Source of the DNA: Acidobacteriota bacterium
GTDB lineage: Bacteria > Acidobacteriota > Thermoanaerobaculia > UBA5066 > Gp7-AA6
Direction: 5' to 3'
NCBI GenBank assembly: GCA_003222385.1
Contig: QHVV01000004.1
Span: forward strand, 48,277 to 87,415
DNA length: 39,139 bases
This document shows positions 17,708-26,730 of the stretch, piece after piece. The notes below the pieces were generated by a model. The model ran no database searches. It worked only from the letters and a program-made list of their open reading frames with translations, and was not told the origin of the DNA. The position numbers were made by a program, and so were the translations under genes. Numbering within the stretch: the first letter of the stretch is position 1; every line of letters starts with the position of its first letter.

Positions 17708-18007
17708 ATGTTCAACTGGAAAGTCCGGATTCTGCCTTCCGACGAGGACTCGTTCGAGTACAAGGCGACGTTCTCGCTCTCCGAGCGCTTCGGCCAGGGG
17801 CCGTTCTCCGAGCATCAGGTCCTGGAGCCGAAATATCTCTACGGTCAGGGCGATCTCGCGGTCTTCCTGGAGGACCTCGGCGCGGGTAGCGGAGCGATTG
17901 GCGTCCTGCTCGATGAGCTGAATGACCGGCCCAACGCCGAAATCACGGTCGAGATCGGCGACGAGGCGCTCGAGCTCCTCTGGGCCGGCCAATCTCGACC
18001 CTTTTGA
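17708..18007 (+). CDS. Small acidic protein of unknown function (99 aa)
   Basis: I do not recognise this protein. The chosen ATG at 17708 has GGAG at 17699-17702; a TTG at 17675 overlapping the RRM stop is also possible and would add 11 residues. The sequence is acidic with a mixed alpha/beta pattern (FNWKVRILPSDEDSFEYKATF at the start) and no membrane segment or motif. It follows the RRM gene by 29 nt and touches the desaturase leader, so the three genes may be one transcript. Confidence 0.6.
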   Translation: MFNWKVRILPSDEDSFEYKATFSLSERFGQGPFSEHQVLEPKYLYGQGDLAVFLEDLGAGSGAIGVLLDELNDRPNAEITVEIGDEALELLWAGQSRPF

Positions 18008-18027
18008 GCGGATCGGAGAGACCCCAC

Positions 18028-19158
18028 ATGGAACGGCAGAAAGACTGGACGAACATTCTTTTTCTTTCCCTGACCCCGATCATCGGGGTTTTCGGGACGG
18101 CCGCCTACGCGCTGAAGTTCGGCGTGGAGTGGTGGCAGCCCGTACTCTTCCTCGTCTCCTACGTCCTGGTCGGTCTCTCGGTCACCGCCGGCTACCACCG
18201 TCTCTTCGCGCACAAGGGATACGAATCGCACCCTCTCGTGCAGGCGTTCTTCCTTTTCTTCGGCGCCATGGCCCTCCAGAACTCCGTTCTCAAGTGGGCG
18301 TCCGACCATCGCACGCACCACAAGTACGTCGACAAGGACTGGGATCCCTACTCGATCAAGCGCGGGGGTCTGTCCGCCCACATCTTCTGGCTCTTCTATA
18401 AAGACGGCCGCGCCGCGGGTAAGTACGACAACGTCCCCGACCTCCTCAAGAACCGGCTCGTGATGCTCCAACACCGGTTCTCTTCCTGGATCGGGATTCT
18501 CTTCGGCCTCGGCCTCCCGACGCTCGTCGGCGCGGCGTTCGGCCATCCGGTCGCCGGCCTCCTCTGGGGCGGATTCCTGAGGATCGTCGTCATCCACCAC
18601 ACGACTTTCTTCGTCAACTCGATCGCGCACCTGTACGGCAACCGGCCCTACACGGACGAGAACTCCGCCCGAGACAACTGGATGCTCGCGTTCGTGACGA
18701 ACGGCGAGGGCTTTCACAACTTCCACCACAAGTTCCCGTCCGACTACCGCAACGGAATCCGGTGGTTCGACTGGGACCCCACCAAGTGGCTGATCCGCAC
18801 GCTGGCGGGTCTCGGGCTCGCGCGCGGGCTTCGAGCGACCCCGCGGCCGGTCATCGAGAGAGCGCGCCTGAAGATGGCGGCCCTGGAGGTCCAGTCGCGG
18901 CTGCCCGACGTTCCGTCGGAAATCCGGGAAGCCGTCCGGATCCGCATGGATCGGGCAGGACAATTCCTCGAACGGGCCGTCGCCCACTGGAATCGGGCGC
19001 ACGAGAAAAAGAGGGAGTGGCTGGAGCAACGGGCCTCCTCGGTCCGGGCGCGGACCTGGAAGAAGAACCTGCGCGCGCACCGGGGCTGTGTCGCCCGCGC
19101 GCGAGAGGAATGGCGGGCGGCGTTGAAGATCCTGGCCCGCGCTCCCGAAACGGCCTGA
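18028..19158 (+). CDS. Acyl-CoA/acyl-lipid delta-9-type fatty acid desaturase with basic C-terminal extension
   Basis: The protein has 376 aa. The three histidine boxes of membrane di-iron desaturases are HRLFAH (57-62), HRTHH (94-98) and HNFHH (230-234), with an additional NSIAH (197-201), as in the OLE1/DesC-like group. Two hydrophobic pairs lie around 10-55 and 150-190. It introduces a double bond into fatty acyl chains in the membrane. After about residue 270 comes a roughly 100-residue Arg/Glu-rich, probably coiled-coil tail that the core enzyme does not need. The ATG at 18028 has GGAGAG at 18014; a TTG at 18004 is less likely. Together with the RRM protein upstream, a cold-response role is plausible. 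Confidence 0.88.
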   Translation: MERQKDWTNILFLSLTPIIGVFGTAAYALKFGVEWWQPVLFLVSYVLVGLSVTAGYHRLFAHKGYESHPLVQAFFLFFGAMALQNSVLKWASDHRTHHKYVDKDWDPYSIKRGGLSAHIFWLFYKDGRAAGKYDNVPDLLKNRLVMLQHRFSSWIGILFGLGLPTLVGAAFGHPVAGLLWGGFLRIVVIHHTTFFVNSIAHLYGNRPYTDENSARDNWMLAFVTNGEGFHNFHHKFPSDYRNGIRWFDWDPTKWLIRTLAGLGLARGLRATPRPVIERARLKMAALEVQSRLPDVPSEIREAVRIRMDRAGQFLERAVAHWNRAHEKKREWLEQRASSVRARTWKKNLRAHRGCVARAREEWRAALKILARAPETA

Positions 19159-19181
19159 CGGCACCTCGGCCTCCGCGCGCG

Positions 19182-19616
19182 ATGCTCGACGTCGCGCTGG
19201 CGGAAGCGAAGCTCGGCCTCTCCGAGGGCGGCATACCGATCGGCGCCGCGCTCTTCGACCGCGACGGGATGATTCTCGGCCGCGGCCGCAATCGGCGCGT
19301 GCAGGAAAACGATCCCTCGATCCACGGCGAGACCGACGCCTTCCGCAGGGCGGGGCGGCAGCGGAGCTACCGCGACAAGACCATCGTCACGACGCTCGCG
19401 CCCTGCTGGTATTGCAGCGGCCTCGTCCGCCAGTTCGGAATCGGCCGCGTGATCGTCGGGGAGTCGGTCAACCTCCGCGGCGGAATCGACTGGCTCCGCG
19501 GGAGCGGCTTCGAGGTCGTGGATCTCGCCTCCAATGAATGTATCGAGATGCTCTCGAGCTGGATCCGGGACAACCCGGGCCTGTGGGCGGAGGACATCGG
19601 CGAAGGCCGCGAATAG
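19182..19616 (+). CDS. Cytosine deaminase, yeast Fcy1-like
   Basis: The protein has 144 aa. H48 and E50 in SIHGETDAF and C75/C78 in LAPCWYC form the zinc site of the cytidine-deaminase fold. The pattern EGGIPIGAAL, LGRGRNRRVQ, VIVGESVNLRGG and a C-terminal end WAEDIGE closely parallels yeast cytosine deaminase rather than tRNA-adenosine deaminase or the unrelated E. coli CodA. It would convert cytosine to uracil and ammonia in the cytoplasm. The ATG is 23 nt after the desaturase stop. The product could enter the pyrimidine operon encoded nearby on the other strand. Confidence 0.85.
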   Translation: MLDVALAEAKLGLSEGGIPIGAALFDRDGMILGRGRNRRVQENDPSIHGETDAFRRAGRQRSYRDKTIVTTLAPCWYCSGLVRQFGIGRVIVGESVNLRGGIDWLRGSGFEVVDLASNECIEMLSSWIRDNPGLWAEDIGEGRE

Positions 19617-19648
19617 CCGCCATTTTTTAGCGGTTTGCTGGACCTTAT

Positions 19649-19712
19649 TTGCCTACGACCGGCCAGGATTGCGATACATCGCCTTCATTTTCAGAAGGAT
19701 GGCCGATCGGCC
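19649..19712 (+). promoter_or_regulatory. Candidate weak promoter and a 12-bp palindrome before the small gene at 19768
   Basis: TTGCCT (19649-19654) and GATACA (19673-19678) are spaced by 18 nt. GGCCGATCGGCC at 19701-19712 is a perfect palindrome just downstream and could be an operator. Both are short enough to be chance. Confidence 0.3.
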
Positions 19713-19767
19713 TGCGGGAACGTGTCTTGCACTTCCACCGATCCGACCTGTCAAGAGGTAGATCAAA

Positions 19768-20040
19768 ATGACCGAACGAAGAACCGCCGAGCGCCTGATC
19801 GTTCCCCCCGATAGCCTGCAGCGCGTCGCGATGCACGAAGATCCCGACCCGGCCCAGGAACCGGCGGAGGAGCAGACACAGCCGATGCGCCTGTCGTTCC
19901 TGGCCCTTCTCGTCGAGAAGGACCCGGCCGTTCAGACCCGGCTGAACCTGCGCCGCAAGCTGGCGCTCGAGGAGGAGCTGCCGGCTCTGGAAGACGAGCG
20001 CCCGACCGATCCGATGCTGGAGTTGGACGAGTCGGCGTAA
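19768..20040 (+). CDS. Small acidic protein of unknown function (90 aa)
   Basis: I do not recognise this protein. It starts with ATG after AGAGGT at 19753-19758 and is rich in Glu, Pro and Leu. It begins MTERRTAERLIVPP, loosely like the Arg-rich lead-in of PilZ domains, but no PilZ domain follows. The second half contains paired charged segments (RRKLALEEELPALEDERP) likely to be helical. It sits alone between the cytosine deaminase and the convergent glgC, 13 nt from the glgC stop. Confidence 0.55.
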   Translation: MTERRTAERLIVPPDSLQRVAMHEDPDPAQEPAEEQTQPMRLSFLALLVEKDPAVQTRLNLRRKLALEEELPALEDERPTDPMLELDESA

Positions 20041-20053
20041 CGCCGCTCGAAAG

Positions 20054-21343
20054 TCACCGGGGAGATGCGAGGGGCGGAGCGCCCCCCGCCGCCAGCCGAA
20101 GCTTCCTCGCCCGCGATCGCTGACGGAGCGCCCCCGTCGAGAAGTACTCCGGAGTGGCGTCCGCGTCGATCACCGCGCCGCGCTTGACGCAAATCCGATC
20201 CGGAATCTGCGCGTTCTTGCCGACCGCCGTGATCCCCGGACCTTCGCCCGGCTTGGGTCTCTGGCCGACCCTCGCCCGCTTTCCGATCCGGACCGACTTG
20301 TCGAGGATCGAGCGGTCCACGCGCGCGCCGGCGTCCACGAACGAGTCGGTCAGGATCACCGAATCGCGCACGACCGCTCCCTGTCCGATCCAAACCCCAG
20401 CGGAGAGGACGCTTCGGTCGACGCGGGCGCCGGGCGAGATCACGCATCCGTCCGTGATCATGCTGTCCTTCACGATCGCTCCCTCCTGGATCGTCACCGG
20501 GGGCCGCTCTTCCGACTGCGTATGCACGACCCAGGTTCGATCGTTCAGATCGAACGGCGGCGGATGCTTCAGGAGATCCATATGGGTCTGCCAGTACGCG
20601 TCGACCGTCCCGACGTCTACCCAGTATCCCTGGAACGGGTAGGCGAACACGCGCATCCCGCCTCCCACCATGCGGGGCAGGATGTCTTTTCCGAAGTCGT
20701 GGGAGGAGTCGCGCCTCTTGGCATCGTCCGTCAGCATCTGCGCGAGCGTCTTCAGGCCGAAGACGTAGATCCCCATGGACGCCAGAGTGCCGGGAGGGTC
20801 CGGCGGCTTCTCGACGAACTGCGTGACGCGCGAGTCGCCGTCGATCGCGAGGACGCCCATCCGCATCGCTTCCTCGCGCGTCACGTTCAACGTTCCGATG
20901 GTGACGTCGGCGCTCCGCTCGATGTGGAAGGCGACGAGCGGTCCGTAATTCATCTTGTAGATGTGGTCGCCCGCGAGCACGAGAACGAGGTCGGGCGTTC
21001 CGCGCTCCACGAACGACAGGTTCTGGTAGATGGCGTCGGCGGTACCACGGTACCAGTCGGTGTCGAGCCGACCACGATACGGCTGGTAGACGTGGACCCC
21101 TCCCGTGAAGCCGCGGTCGAGGTCCCAGGGCCGGCCCGCGCCGATGTGCTCGATCAACGAATGCGGCCGGTACTGGGTGAGGATCATGATGTCGAAAACG
21201 CCCGAGTTCACGCAGTTGGAGAGCGTGAAATCGATGATGCGGTACTTCCCGGCGAACGGGACGGCGGGCTTCGCGCGGCGATCGGTCAGAACTCCCAGCC
21301 GCTGCCCCTCGCCGCCCGCGAGGATGACCGCTCGGGTCCTCAC
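20054..21343 (-). CDS. glgC: Glucose-1-phosphate adenylyltransferase
   Basis: The protein has 429 aa. [26 protein letters not shown]-type N terminus, [19 protein letters not shown] and FVEKP are the nucleotide-transfer and sugar-phosphate signatures of ADP-glucose pyrophosphorylase; the last third is a left-handed beta-helix with hexapeptide repeats (for example [14 protein letters not shown]). It makes ADP-glucose for glycogen. The start is GTG (21341-21343), 19 nt downstream of glgA, so the two form an operon. The C terminus has a short Arg/Ala-rich tail beyond the usual end. Confidence 0.95.
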   Translation of the reverse strand: MRTRAVILAGGEGQRLGVLTDRRAKPAVPFAGKYRIIDFTLSNCVNSGVFDIMILTQYRPHSLIEHIGAGRPWDLDRGFTGGVHVYQPYRGRLDTDWYRGTADAIYQNLSFVERGTPDLVLVLAGDHIYKMNYGPLVAFHIERSADVTIGTLNVTREEAMRMGVLAIDGDSRVTQFVEKPPDPPGTLASMGIYVFGLKTLAQMLTDDAKRRDSSHDFGKDILPRMVGGGMRVFAYPFQGYWVDVGTVDAYWQTHMDLLKHPPPFDLNDRTWVVHTQSEERPPVTIQEGAIVKDSMITDGCVISPGARVDRSVLSAGVWIGQGAVVRDSVILTDSFVDAGARVDRSILDKSVRIGKRARVGQRPKPGEGPGITAVGKNAQIPDRICVKRGAVIDADATPEYFSTGALRQRSRARKLRLAAGGAPPLASPR

Positions 21344-21362
21344 GGCAGTGTCGCGTTCCGAG

Positions 21363-22814
21363 TCAGGCGGTCGAACTCGCGCCGCGTCGAAACCGCAGCG
21401 CCTCGCGGTAGAGCTCTTCGTATTTTGCGGCCGATCGATCCCACGAGAAGTCCTGACCCATCCCGCGCCGCTCGACCTCGTTCCATTGTTCGCGTTCAGC
21501 GTACACCTTGAGCGCGCGCGAGAGCGCGTGGCCGACCGACCCCGGATCGTAGCCGTCGAAAAGAATCCCCGTTCCCCCCGGTTTGCCGAGGTCGGTGATC
21601 GTGTCCGCCAGACCTCCGGTCCGTCTCGCGATCGGGACCGCGCCGTAACGCATGGCGATCATCTGCGTCAGGCCGCACGGCTCGTAGCGGGACGGGATCA
21701 GGATGCCGTCCGCGCCGCCGTAGATCTTGCGGGCGTAAGGCGGATCGAAGCGAAGGCGCACGCTCGCCCGGCCCGGGAACGTGAGCTCGAGGCCGGCGAG
21801 CCCGCTCTCGATCGCGGGGTCGCCGCTGCCGAGCACGACGAGCTGCCCGCCCGTCTGGAGCCAGAGTCGGAGAGCGGGAAGAGCGATGTCGAATCCCTTC
21901 TGGGAGTCGAGGCGCGACACCATCGCGAGGAGGAACGTCGCCTGCTCCCGCCCGAGGCCCGCCTCTTCCTGGAGCGCCGCTTTGTTCGCGGCGCGCCGTT
22001 CGATCGTTGCGGTGTCGAAGCGCTCCCGCAGCGCTTCGTCGGCGGCCGGATTCCAGACGTCGGTATCGATTCCGTTCAAGACTCCGTGCAGCCGATCGGC
22101 GCGCGCCGACAGCGTTCCGTCGAACCCGTAGCCGCCCTGGGGCGTGCGGATCTCGCGCGCGTACGTCGGACTGACCGTCGTGAGCACGTCGGCCCCCACG
22201 AGTCCCAGGCCGAGCATCGAGTCGCGTGCCCACGCCGGCAGGAGCGTGAGCGCGGGCGAAACCCCAAGGCCGTACTCCGCCAGGAACCTGCCGGCGTCTC
22301 GCCCGGTATACGGAAGGTTGTGGATCGTGAAAAGGGAGGCGGCGTTCTCGAAAAAAGGATCGCTTCGGCCGGCCGTCGAGAGCCAGTAGACCGCGGGACC
22401 GGTGTGCCAGTCGTTGGCGTGCACCACATCGGGCTGGAAGTCGAGCTGGCGGCATGCTTCGAGGGCGGCGAGCGAGAAAAAAATGAACTTCGGGCCGTCT
22501 TCCTCGATCCCGCTGCCATAGATGCGGCGGTCCGTCGGGATCGGAGGACCAGTCAAGAGATAAACCGGAACCTCGCCCGAGAGCGTCTCCCAGACCTGGG
22601 CGGACTGACGGGCGTCGCCGCGCTGAGGGACGTCGAACCGCGCTTTTCGGTCGGGGTGGAAGCCCGGCCAGTCGATCGCGCCGTAGCCGGGTATCGCGAC
22701 GCGAATGTCGTGGCCGAGTGCGGCGAGGGCGCGGGGGAGCGACCCCGCGACGTCTCCCAGACCTCCGACCTTGACCAACGGAGCGGCCTCTGCCGCGAGG
22801 AACAGGACTTTCAA
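21363..22814 (-). CDS. glgA: Glycogen synthase (ADP-glucose, GT5)
   Basis: The protein has 483 aa, the normal length. K15 in the KVGGLGDV motif binds ADP-glucose, HANDWHTGP and TIHNLPYTG follow, and [16 protein letters not shown] near the C terminus contains the catalytic-site Glu region of GT-B retaining enzymes. It elongates alpha-1,4-glucan. The start must be TTG at 22812-22814, because an in-frame TAG occurs 15 nt upstream with no other start between. It precedes glgC in the same transcript; no branching enzyme is present in the window. Confidence 0.95.
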   Translation of the reverse strand: MKVLFLAAEAAPLVKVGGLGDVAGSLPRALAALGHDIRVAIPGYGAIDWPGFHPDRKARFDVPQRGDARQSAQVWETLSGEVPVYLLTGPPIPTDRRIYGSGIEEDGPKFIFFSLAALEACRQLDFQPDVVHANDWHTGPAVYWLSTAGRSDPFFENAASLFTIHNLPYTGRDAGRFLAEYGLGVSPALTLLPAWARDSMLGLGLVGADVLTTVSPTYAREIRTPQGGYGFDGTLSARADRLHGVLNGIDTDVWNPAADEALRERFDTATIERRAANKAALQEEAGLGREQATFLLAMVSRLDSQKGFDIALPALRLWLQTGGQLVVLGSGDPAIESGLAGLELTFPGRASVRLRFDPPYARKIYGGADGILIPSRYEPCGLTQMIAMRYGAVPIARRTGGLADTITDLGKPGGTGILFDGYDPGSVGHALSRALKVYAEREQWNEVERRGMGQDFSWDRSAAKYEELYREALRFRRGASSTA

Positions 22815-22840
22815 GCGGCTCGAATTCTAAGCAGCCCCGG

Positions 22841-23104
22841 CTGGACCTTTTCGCGGGACGCGCTACAATTGTCACCCAGTTCAGACATGGGACATTTCCG
22901 GTCGGGAGTGGACGGCGGAGGCCGTGCTGTCTCGCCGTGGAGACTCCGGCTCCCGGCAGAGTCGAAGTCCCCTTGCCGGAAGGACGTCCCCGCACCCGCG
23001 ATCGATGAGGTCTGTCCGGGACTGTTCTTTTTTGGAACGCTCCGCGGCGCGTTCGGGTTCTCGAACGTCATCATGCCCGGATTCCCCGCGACGGACTGCG
23101 ACCG
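22841..23104 (+). promoter_or_regulatory. Promoter and about 230-nt leader of the DUF885 gene
   Basis: TACAAT at 22864-22869 is a good -10 box; the -35 (CTGGAC at 22841, 17-nt spacing) is weak. The leader contains AGTCCC (22966-22971) complementary to GGGACT (23018-23023), which is followed within 5 nt by six T (23028-23033), and later GTTCG/CGAAC arms around 23050-23065. This could be an attenuator-like fold. A 73-codon frame from ATG 22887 ends in an ATGA overlap with the DUF885 start but has no recognisable product. I recognise no known riboswitch class. Confidence 0.35.
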
Positions 23105-24901
23105 ATGAAGACCGCCGCCGCCGCCCTGGTCTTTCTCGTCACGCTGGGAATCGCCATCCCGAATTCTTCCGGGAGAGAGCGGTCGGCCGCGGTCGCGGTC
23201 GCCAACACGCGCAGCTCCGGCGTTCTCGCCAATGCCGAGAAGGACTACTGGGAATTCCTCCAGAAGCGGAGCCTGGATCTGCGCCTCGAGCTCGGTCTTC
23301 CGATCGAGGAGCTTCCGGATCTCTCGGAAACGCGGGCGCGGGAGGACGCGGAGTACGGCGTGGAGCTCGTTCAAAGGCTTCGCGGTCTGCGGGAAGTCGA
23401 GCTGTCGCACGAAGAGTCGCTTTCGCTCGCGATGCTGCGGGAGGAGGGACGGAACCTTCTCGATTCGCACCGCGACTACTGGCTCACGTTCCCCGTGACG
23501 CCTTATGCGTCGCCGATGCGCGTTGTCCATCAGGTTTTCACGAGCTGGCGGTTCCGGACTCCGGAAGACCTGGATCGCTATGTCAGGCTGCTGTCTCGAT
23601 ATCCCGCCTTCGTCCGCCAGATGGAGGAGAAGCTTCGCGCCCAGGCGAAGCGCGGAATCCGGGTGCCGAAGCCGGAGACGGCGCTCGTCGCCGAGACCTG
23701 CCGCGCCGTGATCGGGGAGCCCGCGGAGAGCCTCTTCTTCGTCCGGTCTGAGCGGCTGGAGCAGGAGCCGGAACAGGACCGGGCTACTTTCGCGAAGCGC
23801 GTCGAAGGTCTGGTCTCGTCGCGGATCAACCCCGCGCTCGAATCACTCGCTTCCTATGTCGCCGGAGACTACGCGGCGAAGGCGCCCTCGGCGGTCGGCC
23901 TGGGGCAGTACCCGGGTGGAAGGGCCTATTACCAGCGTCTCGTTCGGTTTCACACGACCCTCGACGTGACGCCGGAGGAAGTGCACCGGCTCGGTCTGGC
24001 CGAGGTCGACCGGTTGAACGGCGAGCTCGGAGAGATCCAGGCCGCCGTCGGATTCCAGGGAACTCTCGCGGAATTCCGGCGGCATATCCGCATCGATCCC
24101 CGGTTCGTTCCAAAGACCGCCGACGAAATCGGCGAGCGCCTGCTCGCGGCGCAGAAACACATCGAGGCGAAGATCCCCTTCTACTTCGGCAAGACTCCGT
24201 CGGCGCCGGCCGGGATCCGCCGGCTCTCTCCCGATCTGGAGCGAGGAATGACGTACGGCTTCTATCAGGCGCCGACGGCGTCCGACCCGCGCGGCTACTA
24301 CTACTACAACGGGTCTTCGCTCGCGGACCGGTCGCTCCTCTCCGCGGCCGCGCTCATCTACCACGAGCTCGTCCCGGGACACCACTTCCAGATCTGCCTT
24401 CAGAAGGAGAACTCCGACCTGCCGAGCTTCCGGAGGGAAGCGGCCTGGACCGCCTATACCGAGGGGTGGGGCGAGTACGCCTCCTCGCTCGCGGGCGAAA
24501 TGGGGATGTACGAGGATCCGTACGACCGCGCCGGTCGTCTCGTGATGGATGCGTTCCTCTGCGCGCGGCTCGTCGTGGACACCGGAATGAACGCGCTCGG
24601 CTGGAGCCGCGCGCGTGCGGTCGCGTACATGAAGGAGAACACCCTCGAATCGGACACCCAGATCGCGACCGAGACGCTGCGCTATTCCTGCGACATACCG
24701 GGACAGGCGCTCGCGTACAAGATGGGGGCGGCGAAGATCCGCGACCTCCGCGCGCGCGCCCAACGGGCCCTCGGACCCTCGTTCGACATCCGTCGCTTCC
24801 ACGACGTCGTTCTCGGCTCGGGCCCCATGCCCATGGCGGTGCTCGAGCGCCACGTCGACTGGTTCATCGAGTCCGAGAGGCTCCGAACCACCAGCCGCTG
24901 A
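23105..24901 (+). CDS. Exported DUF885-family putative zinc metallopeptidase
   Basis: The protein has 598 aa. Residues of about 1-23 form a signal peptide. The core is a long helical DUF885 domain with the zinc-site-like motif HELVPGHH starting at H420 and a downstream EGWGEYA with E453 as the probable third ligand, an arrangement resembling gluzincin carboxypeptidases. The conserved [20 protein letters not shown] and [13 protein letters not shown] segments are also characteristic. It probably degrades peptides outside the cytoplasm; substrate unknown. It has its own promoter region and is followed by a LEA14-like gene after 67 nt. Confidence 0.88.
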   Translation: MKTAAAALVFLVTLGIAIPNSSGRERSAAVAVANTRSSGVLANAEKDYWEFLQKRSLDLRLELGLPIEELPDLSETRAREDAEYGVELVQRLRGLREVELSHEESLSLAMLREEGRNLLDSHRDYWLTFPVTPYASPMRVVHQVFTSWRFRTPEDLDRYVRLLSRYPAFVRQMEEKLRAQAKRGIRVPKPETALVAETCRAVIGEPAESLFFVRSERLEQEPEQDRATFAKRVEGLVSSRINPALESLASYVAGDYAAKAPSAVGLGQYPGGRAYYQRLVRFHTTLDVTPEEVHRLGLAEVDRLNGELGEIQAAVGFQGTLAEFRRHIRIDPRFVPKTADEIGERLLAAQKHIEAKIPFYFGKTPSAPAGIRRLSPDLERGMTYGFYQAPTASDPRGYYYYNGSSLADRSLLSAAALIYHELVPGHHFQICLQKENSDLPSFRREAAWTAYTEGWGEYASSLAGEMGMYEDPYDRAGRLVMDAFLCARLVVDTGMNALGWSRARAVAYMKENTLESDTQIATETLRYSCDIPGQALAYKMGAAKIRDLRARAQRALGPSFDIRRFHDVVLGSGPMPMAVLERHVDWFIESERLRTTSR

Positions 24902-24968
24902 AGCGGGTCGGGGCCGTGGAGGACGAGATCGGTTCTGGCCCGGTCCGGCCCTTGCAGACTCTTGCGGC

Positions 24969-25607
24969 ATGGAGTCCGGGAGTACGCAGGGAGCCTCTCG
25001 GAGTCGGCTCGCGAACGCGGCCGTCGCCGCCGCGGCGGTCTGCCTCCTTCTCGCCGTCGTCCGGTGCTCGCATTTTGCCGGGCTCTTCGAGAAGCCTCAG
25101 CTGGAATTCCGCGGGATCCGGGTGACCTCCCTCGGGCTCGACGGGGCGTCGCTCGAAATTCTCGTGGACGTCTACAACCCGAACTCCTATCGTCTCGGTC
25201 TCCAGCGGTTTTCCTACGACCTCGCGATCGAGGACGTCCCTTTCGGGTCCGGATCGATCGAGTCCCCCCTGTTCGTGAGCGGGCACGAGACGAAGACCGC
25301 GACCCTGCCGCTCGGCGTCAACTGGTCGAGGCTGGGAGACCTCGGCCGGGAAGTGCTGCACACCGGGAGCGTCCAGTACGGCGTGTCGGGAGAAATGACG
25401 ATCGCGACGTCACTCGGACAGGTGCGCGTTCCCTACTCGAGGTCGGGCCATCTTGCGATCCTCCCGACCGGCGGCCGCGGAGCGGACGTGATCCCGGACG
25501 ACCGGACGAAGTATTTTCGAAGCGCGGCCCGACGGAGCCCGTCGCTCTATTCGATCGCGACCACGAATCCGTTCTGGAAGATGACCTTCTTGCCGACGTT
25601 CTTATAG
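24969..25607 (+). CDS. Membrane-anchored LEA14-type (WHy domain) protein
   Basis: The protein has 212 aa. A hydrophobic N-terminal segment (about 15-35) ends in a cysteine, but an Arg directly before it makes a standard lipobox unlikely, so it is an anchor or uncertain lipoprotein. Residues of about 44-160 follow the WHy/LEA-2 beta-sandwich pattern with VDVYNPNSYRLGLQRFSYDL. Bacterial members are envelope or stress-associated and of unknown mechanism. The ribosome-binding site is weak. The last 20 codons run antisense through the end of the convergent BamE-like gene, so the natural C terminus may have been shorter. Confidence 0.75.
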   Translation: MESGSTQGASRSRLANAAVAAAAVCLLLAVVRCSHFAGLFEKPQLEFRGIRVTSLGLDGASLEILVDVYNPNSYRLGLQRFSYDLAIEDVPFGSGSIESPLFVSGHETKTATLPLGVNWSRLGDLGREVLHTGSVQYGVSGEMTIATSLGQVRVPYSRSGHLAILPTGGRGADVIPDDRTKYFRSAARRSPSLYSIATTNPFWKMTFLPTFL

Positions 25608-25924
25608 AGCCAGGTCTCGCGCGGCGCTCCGGTCTCCGAGATTCCCGTCGTGATCTCGTCCGGCGTTCCGAGAAGAGCGCGGACTTCCGACGGAGTCATG
25701 TTCTCGTGGATCTGACTGCCCGATCCGGTCGAGCTGTCCTGTTGGCCGATCCGATCGGCCTCCAGCGTTCGTTCGTTGGCCTTCCGAGCCGCAGTGTTCG
25801 CGCGTTCCATGGGCGCCGAAGCCTCGACGGCGGTGGACCTCGACCCGAGAAGGCCGCCGGCCGAGTGCTTGTAGAGCCAGAACCCGACCCCGAGGACGAT
25901 GACGAGAAGAATCAGCCGGCCCAT
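25547..25924 (-). CDS. Membrane-anchored BamE/SmpA-like small protein
   Basis: The protein has 125 aa. Residues 2-18 (GRLILLVIVLGVGFWLY) form one transmembrane anchor, followed by a polar linker. The C-terminal part, MTPSEVRALLGTPDEI, then TWLYKN and a final FQNGFVVAIE, has the BLIP/SmpA-OmlA fold pattern in which the helix-turn 'M(T/S)..EV...LG.P' precedes two strands. It lies 14 nt after the lysyl oxidase gene with AAAGGA upstream of its ATG, so it is probably the final gene of the suf transcript. Role in outer-membrane assembly is not implied by the fold alone. Confidence 0.7.
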   Translation of the reverse strand: MGRLILLVIVLGVGFWLYKHSAGGLLGSRSTAVEASAPMERANTAARKANERTLEADRIGQQDSSTGSGSQIHENMTPSEVRALLGTPDEITTGISETGAPRETWLYKNVGKKVIFQNGFVVAIE

Positions 25925-25938
25925 GGGACGTCCTTTCG

Positions 25939-26655
25939 CTAGGGAGACGTGTCGACCGCGACTTTGTTTCGCGGATCGGGGACGTGGATTCGCGTTTCGA
26001 TGGAATTGGGATAACGGTTCGAGCCCTCATCGAAGATCGTCGCGTCATTGATGGTGACGCGTACGATGTAGTCGCCTTCGGGAACCCCCGTGATGTCGAT
26101 CCATTGTCCGCCGAGCTGTTTGTAGTACCAGTCACCCCAGCCGGAAGTGATCCCCTGGAACTTGCAGTCATACCCGTTGCTCTTCCCGCCGTCGTACTTG
26201 AAAGAGTCTTCGAAACAGAAACCCTGCTTGTGACCGAGACCGGCGACCGCGCCGGTGCGGGTATCGATCAGCGAATAGGTCGAGAAGCCGTGGATGTGGT
26301 AGTGCATGTGACAAGGGGAGTACTCGAAGTACGCCGCGTACGGATTGTTCGGGTCGGAACGATCGCCGACCACCAGGTCGCCGTCCCCCGCGTTCATCAC
26401 GACGGTGTCGAAACGCAGAATGCGGCGGTAACCGCTTCCTCCGACGACCCCCTCAATGAGGCTGCAGGACGCCGGATCGAAGTACCGGTCCACGATCTCC
26501 ATTTGACTGACGAACCGCTTCGGGTCGACCGTCAGGTCGGGTTTGCCCCCGTTGTCGTAGACCGGAAAGTCTCCGGAGACCGAAGTCCGTTGTGCGAAGG
26601 CGGTGGCGGACAGCCCGACAGAGACGAAGAATGCGACGGCAAGGGTTTTTTTCAT
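25939..26655 (-). CDS. Secreted bacterial lysyl oxidase
   Basis: The protein has 238 aa. Residues 1-21 form a signal peptide (AFA-Q cleavage). CHMHYHIHGFSTYSLID carries the copper-ligand pattern HxHxH (H116, H118, H120). GHKQGFCFED and GWGDWYYKQLGGQWIDI match animal LOX around the lysine and tyrosine that form the lysyl-tyrosyl-quinone cofactor; by manual alignment these are K143 and Y177. EGDYIVRV matches the last strand. The enzyme would oxidise primary amines, possibly protein lysines, in the periplasm or outside. It has a clear GGGAGGAA ribosome-binding site and follows the Rrf2 gene by 75 nt. Confidence 0.85.
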   Translation of the reverse strand: MKKTLAVAFFVSVGLSATAFAQRTSVSGDFPVYDNGGKPDLTVDPKRFVSQMEIVDRYFDPASCSLIEGVVGGSGYRRILRFDTVVMNAGDGDLVVGDRSDPNNPYAAYFEYSPCHMHYHIHGFSTYSLIDTRTGAVAGLGHKQGFCFEDSFKYDGGKSNGYDCKFQGITSGWGDWYYKQLGGQWIDITGVPEGDYIVRVTINDATIFDEGSNRYPNSIETRIHVPDPRNKVAVDTSP

Positions 26656-26730
26656 CCGTTCCTCCCGGCCATGATTTGAGGATTCGAGGCGAGTCTATTC
26701 CGTCCGGCCAGGGGCCGGCAACCGGGCGAA

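Noticed and set aside
22960-23070. Possible signal recognition particle RNA or tRNA T-arm-like segment in the DUF885 leader
   Set aside because: A CCGGAAGG stretch and a GGTTCTCGAA stretch looked suggestive, but the remaining conserved bases and stems of SRP RNA or tRNA are absent.
21105-23108. A 667-codon open frame on the + strand opposite glgA
   Set aside because: It mirrors glgA codons and shows no domain. Its final 73 codons lie in the DUF885 leader and were noted only as part of that leader.
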